Assembly (NCBI GenBank): GCA_946894095.1
Contig: OX335647.2
Span: 12,728,001 to 12,792,000, forward strand
DNA from: Incurvaria masculella
Lineage: Eukaryota; Arthropoda; Insecta; Lepidoptera; Incurvariidae
Direction: 5' to 3'
DNA length: 64,000 bases
Below the pieces are notes generated by a model. It saw nothing but the letters and a program-made list of their open reading frames with translations. It did not search any database and was not told the DNA's origin. Shown here in pieces: positions 53,220 through 64,000 of this stretch. Each line of letters starts with the position of its first letter. Position 1 is the first letter of the stretch. A program made the translations under genes and the position numbers.

Positions 53220-53756
53220 TCGAACATGCAGAATGCCGATAACATCTATTGTTATTTGTAAATTGTTTACAAATGTATTAATAAATAAGTATTTACATTA
53301 AAGTTACAATTTTATTTAGATGTATCTATTTAATTGGCGAAGGTCTCCGTTTCAAGACTGGGCATAAATCCTATGTATGTCCAGCTGTTTCAGTGAGTTC
53401 GAGATCGGGAGTGAGTTAACCTAAAAATAGCTAAGAAATATAACATAATTTAAATAACGGAACCGTTATTTATACTTCCAAGGTATTTACGGGACGGACC
53501 AGATTTTTACCTAACTGTAATAATTTTCAAGAAGTGTGGAAACATTAACTATTTAAAAAAGTGAGTTGATATTTAGTGACCAATTCGAACTCACTCTTAA
53601 CCTGAATGGACCCCCTGATCGTATTTCTCAACCGAATCGCGTGAAATTTTGTAACTAGATGCGATATTTACCTATAATGTTTTAGTCGAGCCAGTTTTTT
53701 AACTTCCCAATGTTCAAAAAGACAGACTAGCAAGGTCTACAGCGCAGGGAGTCACT
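53220..53756. other. No feature recognised
   Basis: Nothing identified. Confidence 0.5.
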
Positions 53757-53925
53757 GTCAGTGAGCGTCAGCACAGTCAGTCAGCGTGTTTGCGTCCACT
53801 GCATGCACTGGACATACGCCTTTCCAATTTTTCTCCAGTCCTCCCGGCCCTCAGCGGTACGGAACCACTGCTTTCCGCCGACGCACTTGATGTCGTCTTC
53901 CCACCTGGCGGGTGGTAGAGCCACT
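53757..53925 (-). mobile_element. RTE-type LINE 3' tail
   Basis: CAGTCAGTCAGCGTGTTTGC, CTGGACATACGCCTTTCC, TTTTCTCCAGTCCTCCCGGC, TGCTTTCCGCCGACGCA and GTCGTCTTCCCACCTGGC match the 3' part of the remnant at 44545. Confidence 0.85.
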
Positions 53926-54200
53926 AGTTAATTTGTGTCCGTAGTTTATACCATCCTGTGAAAGCAGTTTATTTATATACCATAGTCCTGTAATGATCTA
54001 AATATGATCCTTTCTGTCTGGTTGGGAAGTAAGCAGTTTTCATTTGGCGGTAATCCCGCTTTTGTAACCATTGTTTCAAGGATATTTAATTATATGATTA
54101 TTTATGCCTGTATGAATGGGGTAATTTGTTTAAATATTTCGTGTTGTTGTGTTTATCAATAAGAATACAATTATAATCAAACAACTTAATTATTTATAGA
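53926..54200. other. No feature recognised
   Basis: Nothing identified. Confidence 0.45.
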
Positions 54201-54508
54201 AGGGTTCCGTACAATCGTACAAGATTTAACAAAAAAAAAATCGTTTTTTGTATGACCCCGTTTATTTTTTATTATTTTTGAATTTTACCTATTTGTAGTT
54301 ATAGCGGCAAAATAAATACGCACACTGTAAAAATTTCAGCTGCCCTCCTACAGCTGAGATACAGCCCTGTGACGGACGGACGGACGGACGGACGGACGGA
54401 CGGACGGACGGACGGACGGACGGACGGACGGACGGACGGACGGACGGACGGACAGCGGAGGCTTAGTAATAGGGTTCCGTTTTCACCCCTTGGGAACGGA
54501 ACCCTAAA
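54201..54508 (-). mobile_element. GGGTTCCGTACCC repeat, minus strand, with expanded tetranucleotide
   Basis: Begins AGGGTTCCGTACAATCGTAC and ends AATAGGGTTCCGTTTTCACC and GGGAACGGAACCCTAAAAA. TTATAGCGGCAAAATAAATA-type text lies in the middle, inverse of the copy at 43794. The short CCGT run of other copies is expanded here. Confidence 0.85.
54371..54454. repeat. (GGAC)21 microsatellite
   Basis: About 21 perfect GGAC units (84 bp), against 3 to 5 in the other family copies. Confidence 0.97.
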
Positions 54509-55069
54509 AAGAAGTTACAAGGATGTTACATAATGAAATAGCCAAATGTTAAGTGTTCCTCTCGAAACTCGGAACCCTAAAATAAATGTTACTTTTTATT
54601 TTAAAAGGTTTTATTTCTTGAAGATTTTTTATGCATGATTCTAATGTCGTGCAAGAATTGCTGTTATGTTATGAATATATGCGACTGGCATGGAATTCTT
54701 GTTCTTTGTTTAACTTATTGTTGACTCAGCTGCTTTAGTTGCAGAGATATACTGGTTGGGTGGGGTTTAGTACCTGGCTTTACAAATACACATCACACTT
54801 CCTGGAATGTGGTTTCAAGTGGAAACATTCTATTCGTAAGAATACATTAGACGATACCAATGTATACCGATATTAGTGCATATAACATATACATAAAATG
54901 AACATATGGAAGATAAGAAAAATATATCTGTTATACCTATTTGATAGGTACTTAAAATAAATAAAAAGAAATGTTTTGTATCCTTATTGACACTCTCTTC
55001 AGGTCTGGAAGTCATATCCGCTTTGCTATTTTTAGATAATATCTCAAGTGGCACTCACTCGTTCGCTAC
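54509..55069. other. AT-rich sequence, nothing recognised
   Basis: Nothing identified. Confidence 0.5.
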
Positions 55070-55375
55070 AAAACTCTTGCGCAGTCTTCCCGAGTGTTCC
55101 CGAGGGATCCCGAAAGTTCCCGATCTCGGGTACCAGGCGCGCAGCAGACGCCAGCAGGTTTGTCGTTCGATCGAGGGGCTAGAGCGGGACGGAGTCACAC
55201 AAGTGACGAAGACAGCACACGGGATAGATAGAGGAACAAGTTTATGGGAACAAGTGAGGTTGGTGTCGGCCGAGTGGATTGTAACCGGTTGCCAAGGTTA
55301 CGGGGACTGGCGCAGCGGGGATGAAGAGTGCTCGCGGGATGGAATGGAGCCAGAATTCTCTCAGCGCATATAAAG
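55070..55375 (+). promoter_or_regulatory. Moderately GC-rich block with repeated TTCCCGA and a TATA-like end
   Basis: TTCCCGAG, TTCCCGAGG, ATCCCGAAAG and TTCCCGATCTCGGG are packed in 55086-55129. AACCGGTTGCCAAGGTTAC at about 55280 resembles an RFX X-box half pair, and GCGCATATAAAGGATG (about 55364) a TATA box. It could be a promoter; an open frame through it (54987-55373) has no recognisable domain. Confidence 0.3.
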
Positions 55376-56137
55376 GATGAATATGCAATTGCATTTACGG
55401 TATTTGCATCCCTTGCACGAGTATTATCGTCACTGTCAGTGCTTCATAGCACATGCTGAATACAATTTTCTAATCGAATGGTACCTACCTTCACATACTT
55501 TTTTGCATACAAATGCAAATTTCAAAACGATTTTACAGCTTTATACCTTTATTTAATAAAATACAAGTTGTATATTAATTTTAATAATACTTCGCTTTTT
55601 GCTATCGGAGAGCCATGATAATACGATTTGAAAAATAATTCTGAACTCACAATGTAATGTTTTAAAATATACTTAGTTTTAAAAGTACTTTTAATACAAA
55701 AAAAGATGATTAAAGATAATTATAAGCCGGTGATATAATGGGGACTAACCTCGAAGAGCATAGAAGTTTTATATGATTAAGTTATGAATATTTCAGTAAA
55801 CATAGGTTTAAATAATATTTTTTATTTTAAGTTTAAGGTGTACGCTATAATCAAACAATTGTATGCCTAAGTTCTATATCTACTAAATTCCGAAAAAGTA
55901 CCAACAGACATACCTACATAATTACAATAATTCAATTCTAAATTTCTACATTTTTTACCACTTTTGTGAGGCATTAAGTCGTGCATTCCAATAATTCGTT
56001 CACCCGTGGACTGAATTATTAAAACATGAAAAAAGTGGTCAGGCTCGCAGCCAGGTAATAAAATTAATAACCTGTAATAAGTCTATTTACCATTGTGTGT
56101 TTGTAAATGTACATCATTTTATAATGCAACGACTAAG
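55376..56137. other. AT-rich sequence, nothing recognised
   Basis: Nothing identified. Confidence 0.5.
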
Positions 56138-56268
56138 GGCCGAGTGCACGAAAGGACAAAAAATCAAAATCAACGTCAAAGTATGATTAAACACGTCACT
56201 TCGTGTGGACAGTATGTTCGTGTTTGAACATTGATTAACTCAGCCGTCTCTTCGTGCAACCGGGGCTA
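56138..56268 (+). mobile_element. MITE, GTGCACGAAAGGAC family, copy 3
   Basis: GGGCCGAGTGCACGAAAGGA, ATCAAAATCAACGTCAAAG, ATTAAACACGTCACTT and CTTCGTGCAACCGGGGC. Flanks read GACTAAG on the left and CTAAGTC on the right, so a CTAAG or TAAG target duplication is possible. Confidence 0.8.
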
Positions 56269-56339
56269 AGTCGAGCCTTAATGTTTTATCATAAGGTGGG
56301 CCTTCTCGCTGAACTCCCCATAATATATTAATATCGATG

Positions 56340-56393
56340 GTACAGTCGAATTGAGAACCTCCTCCTTTTTTGAAGTCTGTTAAAAGCAATCCA
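56340..56393 (-). mobile_element. Fragment of the AACCGACTTC repeat, minus strand
   Basis: ACAGTCGAATTGAGAACCTC, CTCCTTTTTTGAAGTC is the inverse of the start of the element at 39367 (GACTTCAAAAAAAGGAGGAG). Confidence 0.8.
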
Positions 56394-56628
56394 AAACGAA
56401 ATAGACCAGCGCAAAAACTTTGCTATAGAAATATATATTTCATAAATATATAATAATAAGTATTATTCGGTCAGTGTAGATAGCTTTTTGTCATTTTAGT
56501 AACATAAAAATGAAAGCATAGGTATTATGTTGTTACGTGTATCGAGTGATGAGCGAGCAGCGGCCGCAAGCACCCGTGGCTGGAGGGACTCAGCTTCTAT
56601 TCTTGACGCACAAGTGCGGACTATTTTT

Positions 56629-56995
56629 ATTAAGGTGGGTCCGTAAGCATCAGAAAATTACGCTCCCAATACAAACGCAGTTTATTAATAATTTGAAAAC
56701 CACTGTTTCAATTTGCTTGATATCTGGGAATATAATATTAAGCAACAAATATCTATGTCTGCACGTGTTTGTCTTTTGGAAATATGTCTCCTGTGTCACA
56801 CAGCAGAGAAAATAAAATTTGTATGAAGATTTTATTTTAGCTGTTATTTGATTTGCTTTAGATTTTTCAGCAAAACAAAAACGTGCAGACACAGATATTT
56901 ACTATCGAATATTAGATACCAAATATCAAGCAAATGTCTGTATTATGTCTGTACTACGTCTGTATGGGAAACATAGCTCGCGGGCCGTTCTTAAG
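56629..56995. mobile_element. Palindromic MITE with GGGCCCGTAAGC-type ends, copy 2
   Basis: GTCCGTAAGCATCAGAAAAT, TATCTATGTCTGCACGTGTT, AACGTGCAGACACAGATATT, GGAAACATAGCTCGCGGGCC and TTCTTAAG follow the order of the copy at 42737. The right terminal repeat is shortened. Confidence 0.85.
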
Positions 56996-57470
56996 GCTCC
57001 ATATGACGCTAATCTCCAATATTTTGGTATTATTTTTATTTTATCTCAGCGTCAGTTAAGAATAAACACCCCTAGAAAAATGATCACAATCATAGGTGAT
57101 CACAATCATAGGCATCAGTTTCACAATATGTCACATGACGGGTTTAATTATTATATACGCACACAACCTGGCAACTTTGAAATCTTATATCTGTCAATTG
57201 TTTTTGGCTTCTAAATTTAAAAAAAATCGTTCGGGAAGGGCGGTGTGTTTGGCTAATATCACGGTACAAGCATGGAGGTGAGAAGCAGATACGATCTCCG
57301 GGGCCGCATGCCATACCATATAGTGTAGGGCCGCCGTGTTGATTTGATATATTTAATTAATTAGAACTATTTTATATCTTGTACACTATGCCTGTGTTGT
57401 GTTTACATCACATGAAAATATCTTGTTAAATAATTCAGTTTTTTTGTGGAACTGGATACACAGAGAACTC
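56996..57470. other. No clear feature
   Basis: A direct repeat of ATCACAATCATAGG lies at 57082-57115. GTGTGTTTGGCTAATATCAC at about 57243 is a scrap of SINE tail. Confidence 0.4.
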
Positions 57471-57605
57471 TGGGCACGTACTGTAACGATATGCGCCCAA
57501 ACCACCGCATGGCAACTAGGTATCATGCCAGGACTGGATGCATAGAACTGTATGGAAATCACGGATACTTTTCATTGCCTTTCCGACCAGCGGTCTTGAA
57601 TTGAA
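57471..57605 (-). mobile_element. SINE fragment, minus strand
   Basis: CCGCATGGCAACTAGGTATC, ATGCCAGGACTGGATGCA and GATACTTTTCATTGCC are inverse SINE body segments, strongly diverged. Confidence 0.6.
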
Positions 57606-57793
57606 CGTGAAAAGGGAAACCCGACGGATGTGTTTCCTAAACACTCGATTAAAGCTATTATTTTAGTTCTGTTCATTTCCATAATGTATAAATGAATAAA
57701 AAAATATATTACTCATTAATACGTATCGATATTTTTGTGAAACGGCTCAACGGCTCATATTTGTATTGTATTCAAATAAATCGATCTATACAT
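57606..57793. other. No feature recognised
   Basis: Nothing identified. Confidence 0.45.
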
Positions 57794-58362
57794 TAACAGT
57801 CGTATTCAGAGAGCACCTGTCAAAACTTAGTACAAGATTAGTACCAGACTAACCATACAAAAACCTGTTTATTCCGACCTTTACAGAGGCGCAATTATAA
57901 AGCAATTTTTTTTACAGAATACTAACATTTGTCATCTTTCTTTGCTACTTGAATATGACTGCAAATTCTACGAAATTACAATACAAAACAACTAAAAAAA
58001 AACAGAGCATGCAGAAAGGTCAAATAGACGGGCCAAAAACTATCGTATTATTTCGGCAATTTATGACGAGACCAGAAAGCGAAGTTTCTTTTATGTGACT
58101 GGAAATGGATAGCTAATACCACACCCTTAGCCCTAACGTGCCACATTCCCGAAGGAACTAGGTGCCATGCCAGGACCTTCCCTTTATGAGCACAGCTACA
58201 TTGAACTGGACGGAAAATCCCAATCCTCTTACGGTCATATTCAGAATGGGCGGACTAACTTTAATACGCGTATTAAGGTCGGACTAAACCGGTTATTATA
58301 TGCTTAGCCAGGTGCTAATCTCGTACTAAGTTTTGAAAGGTTCACTCTGAATACGACTGTTA
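57794..58362. mobile_element. MITE candidate with TAACAGTCGTATTCAGAG ends
   Basis: TAACAGTCGTATTCAGAG (57794-57811) is exactly inverted at 58345-58362. The pairing continues: CTGTCAAAACTTAGTACAAG with CTCGTACTAAGTTTTGAAAG. 569 bp, interrupted by a SINE fragment at 58091-58222. A scrap of one end lies at 38369, and the inner TACGCGTATTA part is related to 59431. No coding capacity. Confidence 0.8.
58091..58222 (-). mobile_element. SINE fragment nested in the TIR element
   Basis: TTTATGTGACTGGAAATGG, AGCTAATACCACACCC, GAACTAGGTGCCATGCCAGG, ACCTTCCCTTTATGAGC and ATTGAACTGGACGGAAAA are the inverse of the SINE tail. Confidence 0.8.
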
Positions 58363-59430
58363 GTGTGTTAATCTGGATCGAGAACTAAAATTGATAGATA
58401 TAAAATATACTGAAGAAAAATAAAAATATGAAGGTCTTAAAACCTTATCTTTTTCAAAATTCGCCACCGTTTTTCGCTCAGCTAATTAATTTTGCGATAA
58501 CAACTAACTCCCTCATGAATAAATAATCCAAAGCAATAAAATAACCCTGTCTATGTCGCCTCCGTTTTGGATATGGTCTTTTTTAATCAAAACTCCACAG
58601 GCAAACAAATATAGTCCTATTATAGGGCCTGCCTCCATTTTGTGATCAATGTTTAAAACGCTTCTTCTTCCTATGCAGTGCAATCCCAGAAAATTACGTA
58701 TGATGAAAGATAAATAGTGCCGCTTGATGTTAAGAAGAAATCATCAAATTCGATCATTTTAAACGTATATTTCAATACACCTTAATTATAAAAGAGGATA
58801 CCAAATCATATTATTAAACTAGTACAATAAATATTCAGAAAGATATTTAATTAATAAGAGATGGCTGTATTGCATAAGATCATACTGTGCGTGAAAAAGT
58901 AAAAAAAAAAATATAATCGCAGAGATTGAAGAGTACCAAGAAAACTTGAGAAGAATGGCAAGACCATTATGGACCTCAGAGTCCATATTTTTAAATTGTG
59001 TCTTTATAGTTTCAGGTGCGGTATATAGTTTTTATTTGAAAGCACCATTAATTATTCTGTGGATTAACCTCTATTGCTCATCAAAACTGTTGAGGTTACA
59101 AAATGGGTGCAATAGAAAGAGATGGGTACTAGTTTGCAGAGACGGGAGGCGACAACCGGGAACGAGTTTGTAATGACTTGAAGTAGAAAATGTAATTCGG
59201 TGTTCGTACTTGAGTTGCCGCATTCTATTTTCACAATTTTTCTAACACAGTTCTGAATATTAGTAAATACATGTGCAATTTAAGGTTTATATTTATAACG
59301 CTATAGATATAACGTTCCCAGACTTCTGAATATCAAGTATATGGTGAATTCTAGATTTTTTTCCATTTAAAAAAACAACTTTCGCACGCATTACGAGGTG
59401 GTGAATAATAGAAACCGTGCAGTTAATATT
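58363..59430. other. AT-rich sequence, nothing recognised
   Basis: Nothing identified. Confidence 0.5.
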
Positions 59431-59527
59431 CAGAGTGGGCGTGCTATTTTTAATACGCGGATTATCTCGGATTTTGTATGGTAAGTCCGAAGATAATCCG
59501 CGTTTAAAATTTTGCCAGTGCGCTCTG
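59431..59527. repeat. 97-bp hairpin, TACGCGGATTATCT type
   Basis: ACGCGGATTATCT (59455-59467) is exactly inverted at 59491-59503. The flanks CAGAGTGGGCGTGCTATTTT and AAATTTTGCCAGTGCGCTCTG also pair. It resembles part of the element at 57794 (CAGAATGGGCGGACTAA, TAATACGCG). Confidence 0.75.
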
Positions 59528-60907
59528 TATACAACCGATAGAGTACTAAGCATGTTGTCCAGTTGTTTCCTGAAGATGTTTCAGATGTTGAAGATATTCC
59601 TAAATTACTCTTCCTTGACTTCAGCATTGCAGAAAAAGATCTAAAAATCTCTTTATCCGGTGTATAGATTTCAGAGGAAACGACTGTCAAAATTGTTAAT
59701 AGAAATACTTTCTACTCAGTCATATTTTTTATGCGGTCTGTTTAGGTATTTTAAAATAACGAATGGATTCCTGAATTACAAACTTAATTAACTATATGCT
59801 TGTGGTCACGCAACCTTTACCTTTGTTTTCACCAACGCCAAAATCCTGAAATCCGAAAAGTAACTTTCGCTTACATGGCATATTTGTATGGTGTAACTTT
59901 GGCATTTTTTAGCTTTAGGATGGTGGCAACGGGCGGTAGCAGCATCTCCGATTGGCGCCGTTTTTTTTCAAACGCCTGGCCAGTTCGTTATGCGGCTGAT
60001 TCTACAAGAGCGCGGCCACATATTTATGCCGTTACATACATATACTAGGAGTAACGGTTGAGCCATGTACTTACTGTATTACACACGTTTGAATTATTAA
60101 TTAGTATTTGCTCCACAAACGGCCCTCGCAACCGATATGGCTGTGTAAAAATGTCTCTTGAATGTTTTATTTACACTGACATAGTCGTGTGCTAGTTTAA
60201 CAAAACATGTTGAATAATTTCATGCAATTTATAGGCAATACCAGTTAGGTACGCAGTTAGGCAAACAGTTTCGGTAGACATTCCTATGTAGATTACATAG
60301 TTTTTATGTGGAAATACTTTTTGAAATCAACGAAACGATATCGTTATTTCAACGATTTATTTAGATTAGGTTTATTTCGATACATATAGTTGAAAGTAAT
60401 AGAATGATATACAAAATAATTGAAATCTTATATTAATAATGTATTTTTGTCAATATTTAGTAGTTTGTAGTAAAAAAAGTTTAGAAAGATTTTTTTTATA
60501 ATGACCCTTTTTGAATAATAAAACAAGTATATATAAAACAAAACTGTTTATTAAATAACAACACGATATCTAACGCAAAAGAAATGAAAAATATTAGAAA
60601 TAAGTTCTAATAATAATTCAAGCGAGTACCCATAACGGTTGATTTTAGAGTAATTTTATTATTACACGGATTCAAATATATGGTAGAAAATACACAGCCT
60701 GAAAGGTAAACGTTAAACAGTTGATACTCTTGAAAAAAAATACATAATTATGTCGTTATTCTATGTCTGGACATGCCCCAATTACAATTTTGGGAAATTA
60801 GATTAAATTGAATTGAATTTATCTGAATTGTTATCAAAATCTTCTAATGTCTGTCCAGTTCGTCGAAAGTATTACAGTATTTTTCTTCAAAGCAATAAAA
60901 CCTTAAA
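59528..60907. other. AT-rich sequence, nothing recognised
   Basis: Small frames only (for example 59800-60048) without a recognisable domain. Confidence 0.5.
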
Positions 60908-61110
60908 TCCATACTAATATTATGAATGCGAAAGTAAGTCTGTTTGTCTGTTACGTTTTGACGACTAACCGCGGCACCAATTTTGATGGATTTCGGTATA
61001 GAGATAGTGTGGCGAAAATTAAACTTAAAAGCGAAAAGGCGTATGAAAGATTTGTATGGGGAACACTTATAACATAAAATGTTGGGTTCAGGCCGACATC
61101 AGTCCGAAAC
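60908..61110 (+). repeat. Dispersed repeat starting ATCCATACTAATATTATGAA, second copy
   Basis: ATCCATACTAATATTATGAA, GCGAAAGTAAGTCTG, CACCAATTTTGATGGATTTC, AGAGATAG and GGCCGACATCAGTCCGAA correspond to 22110-22360 (which has CAGCCCGACATCAGTCC). Confidence 0.7.
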
Positions 61111-62268
61111 GGCTAGTAAAGAATAAGGCTATAAAATTATACAAAAAAAAAGAAGTCATCCGTTTCAATGTTATTTTGCATGTATATAAATTTGGTGTAC
61201 AGAAAAAAATACAATGTTGTTGACAAATGAACAAAAAAACGGGACATAAATGTACCTACCTACTTAATTTAAGATTTATTTGGCTGTCACATCTGTTAGA
61301 CGTACGGACATGACGACATTCCTAATAACTACGTAAGCCTAAAAAGGACGCCTGCGTGCAAACTTGTTTACAAGCAAGTTTTAAAAATTTCGCATTCAAA
61401 GTAGGTTGGGTCAGGTTAAGTTTCTTGGGGTGACTAGTACTTTCTGCAATATTATGCGTACGCGACGATTATATTAAAAGTAAATGCCTACCCTTTTAAA
61501 TCGTAAAGGCCACTCGTACAAATCGCTGGATATCCCATTTCTTAGAACAAAGGAGAAACGAGCCATAAATATCTGTATTCGACTTAAAGAAAAGAAATAT
61601 GAAAAAGCGACTTAAAAGAGTACTCTGCTCACTATTCGAGGGCTTCGTGACATACAAATATTTTTTTTAGAATAACCAATGATGAAACAGGAAAATTTAC
61701 GATATTAAAGTCTTAACATGGTTCCGAAAGCGTCCGGCCCATACGAAATGTTTTGTGATCACCACGTAAAGGTAATGGTCTAATATAGCGCCAAATGTTA
61801 TGGCCTTTTCACATTCTGAATTTTATTTCATTCGTTTTGTTGTGATTGTTATAAGATAATTTATACCGCTAGAAGGAGTGACAAATAAATATAACCCCGT
61901 CAAAACGTATAACATTTCTGAATGACACGTTCAGATCCGTGTTTCGGTCAAAGTGCCACAGCAAGTTATAACTCCTTACCTTAAATTACAAATTGAAATT
62001 TTGTAACTACAACTGCATTGGCAGGTTATTAAAATATAAGCTATAATATGTAAGATAATTGTGTGTGTGCAAAACGAAGATTTTTACAACTAGCAACTTT
62101 TTGTGCTATGCCTAGTAATTATCACACAAATGCTAGTCTTTTTTTATAAATTAGTGGCATAGAGTGCTCGCTGATAGAGTTGTAGTTTCACATTTCCTAT
62201 GTTTGGGGAATTATAGTAAAAATAGCAACCAACGACTGTGACGCCGCCTATATGGAACTACAAACTTA
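61111..62268. other. AT-rich sequence, nothing recognised
   Basis: Nothing identified. Confidence 0.5.
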
Positions 62269-62350
62269 AGATGGGCCTATAAGCATTAGAAAATTATCCT
62301 TCCCATACAAATGAAGTTTAATAATCATTTCAAACCACTGTTCCAATATA
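62269..62350 (+). mobile_element. Fragment of the CTTAAG..GGGCC MITE, copy 3
   Basis: TTAAGATGGGCCTATAAGCA, TTAGAAAATTATCCTTCCC, TTTAATAATCATTTCAAACC and CTGTTCCAATATACTCGATA match the left arm of 42737-43139. Confidence 0.75.
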
Positions 62351-62809
62351 CTCGATATTTTATACGTGATTAATTAACAATGAAAAAAAAAATTGTCATC
62401 AAACCTAGATTGTTTCATAAAGATTCAAAATCAATTTAGTTTAATTTTTTATTTTGACTAAGTAGCTAAAAGTCAATCACAGGCGTGATTGACATTATTT
62501 TTTTATATCCAACCAAATCAAGCACTATGCGCATTGTTTGTTTTGTTGGCGTGTTGCATCCTACCTCGCATCCTACTCATCACGAGGACGGTTTTTTTCT
62601 TTAAAACAGTGACAGTGCCAGAGCGTAACAGAACGATTTTGGGATGTGCCCGCGAATGAGTTAGTCCCTTCGGGAAGGGCCCCCTTAATAAAGTTATGTG
62701 ATAAATTAATTACAAATGATAATACTTGGTTTTATTACACTTTGATTTTGGCACAAAGTCTCTTCATGCATCAGTCAGTTCGCCACAAGTGAACAGATTA
62801 ATTATATTC
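62351..62809. other. No feature recognised
   Basis: AT-rich sequence. Confidence 0.45.
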
Positions 62810-62930
62810 GGCTTGCGACGTGACCCTGGCAGGCGGGTGCGCGGGCGGGAGAGGCACGCGGCGAGGGCAGGGGGGGGGGCGACGCGGGTTCGTCGGCCGC
62901 CGCGCCGTCAACTGTACACGCTACTCTCCA
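62810..62930. promoter_or_regulatory. GC-rich island
   Basis: GGCGGGTGCGCGGGCGGGAG, GGCACGCGGCGAGGGC, a G10 run and GGTTCGTCGGCCGCCGCGCC in AT-rich DNA. Possible promoter or 5' exon; no frame can be defended. Confidence 0.35.
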
Positions 62931-63979
62931 CTACAAACCAACAATAACTATGAACCGAGATATTCTGTGAGATCTTTCTACACTACCGTTATATTAGGTA
63001 CTCGGATGGTACTGAGTTACTTTGAATTGTAGAACTTAGGTGGGAATTGGACGAAGAAAAATATTATTTGAAGAATGGTATTTAAAAAACGAATGTGTTA
63101 ATGGATGACTTTTTTTATGGTCCCGTCGCAAAAAGCAAAAAAAAAGGGAAGGTCTGACTCGGGTGTCTGTCGGTCATACGCATTTTGTTCCGCGTGTTTC
63201 GGTTTAACGGTTGTTTGAAAATTCTGAAAAAAATATATGCCAAAATATGTACACTTAGATAGTTATGCACTAACCATTGATTTGATAATGGCACCAACTA
63301 ACTACTTTTGCTCAAAACGTCATATTCTTTGAGAAAAGCTAGAATTCTGAGGCGCAATTTTTTTATGGAATTTTGACAGCAATGGGACCTTCGGCACGTA
63401 AACACGTTCACCCTTGAGCGGTTTTTTATTACCTTTTATCGTTTAGTGACGTAAATTATCCAAATTTCTTTGCCTGAAAATAATACTTCCTCATGATTTT
63501 TCGGATAAGAAAATATCACTAATAATTAAAATCGCTAGTAATTGGGGTTGGAAGGATTTATTTCAATATGTTAAATAGAGCAGATTGGATAACGTAGACA
63601 GGGCGACCTGTCAGTGTACACACGGAGGGTACAGGGAGGTGGCACGGAGTCAGGGTTTATTCACCCTGCGCAGAGTTGAAGGACATGTTCTATCCGTCCG
63701 CTTGTATCACTCCCTCAATACAATACACTTTCAAGGCAATGAAATCCGGAAAACTAACTAGGAATGTTTGTATACGCAATCACGTACATTCGTGGTAAAT
63801 AATGGCACTAATATAGTTCATATTTTAAATTAAATACATAACATATTTAGCATTGCACCGTATACCCGGAGGGGTCGGTTGAGATGACAGTGCGGCATGA
63901 TCACAGCATAACTATCTCGCTTGATTAACAGAAATGCATCTCTTCATACGCGCTGTTCAATGGGAAATAGAACTGCTTA
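62931..63979. other. AT-rich sequence, nothing recognised
   Basis: Nothing identified. Confidence 0.5.
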
Positions 63980-64000
63980 TTTATCACGACAGGTGACGTC
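63980..64000 (-). repeat. Edge of a repeat shared with 31949-31968
   Basis: TTTATCACGACAGGTGACG is the reverse complement of CGTCACCTGTCGTGATAAA at 31950. The element continues beyond the window. Confidence 0.55.

Overview
The window reads as non-coding chromosomal DNA of an insect, most probably a moth or butterfly (Lepidoptera). This rests on a dense population of dispersed repeats that I recognise as typical of lepidopteran genomes: a jockey-clade LINE 3' end, RTE-type LINE tails, a 5S-rRNA-headed SINE, a repeat that begins GGGTTCCGTACCC, and a repeat with AACCGACTTC termini. Interstitial TTAGG runs, the insect telomere motif, also occur. There are no prokaryotic features. Most short open frames are chance or repeat-derived; only a few coding regions are convincing.

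Layout. 1-570 is the 3' end of a jockey-like LINE with a poly(A) tail. 1434-2545 is a 12-copy tandem array of a 98-bp unit whose last copy runs directly into a cysteine-rich, strongly GC3-biased terminal exon (2546-2732) followed by a poly(A) signal. This is the best host-gene candidate in the window. 3.8-9.1 kb holds SINE copies, an AT microsatellite and foldback sequences. 9141-20760 is one complete, very young Ty3/gypsy LTR retrotransposon on the minus strand. It has 1383-bp LTRs that differ at one base, a GATA target duplication, intact gag, intact pol (protease, RT, RNase H, integrase) and a canonical A AAA AAC slip site just before the gag stop. 21-43 kb is AT-rich non-coding DNA with scattered GC-rich islands, several foldback MITE families, a dead mariner transposase, a tRNA-Thr-like sequence and a 30/36-bp minisatellite. 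43.8-50.1 kb is a cluster of retroelement remains: an RTE LINE tail, a Penelope-like element with GIY-YIG endonuclease, and an RT plus restriction-like endonuclease gene with two frame breaks. 50388-50874 is an almost perfect 207-bp inverted repeat. 51-64 kb is AT-rich with further MITE, SINE and GGGTTCCGT copies and GC islands.

How it fits together. Apart from the exon at 2.5 kb, the coding content belongs to mobile elements. The gypsy element is the only one with everything needed in cis; its Gag and Gag-Pol would be made from one minus-strand transcript by -1 frameshifting. The SINEs and MITEs are non-autonomous and would depend on LINE or transposase proteins encoded elsewhere. The isolated GC islands in AT-rich DNA could be promoters, first exons or conserved regulatory elements of a large host locus, but the sequence alone does not identify a gene.
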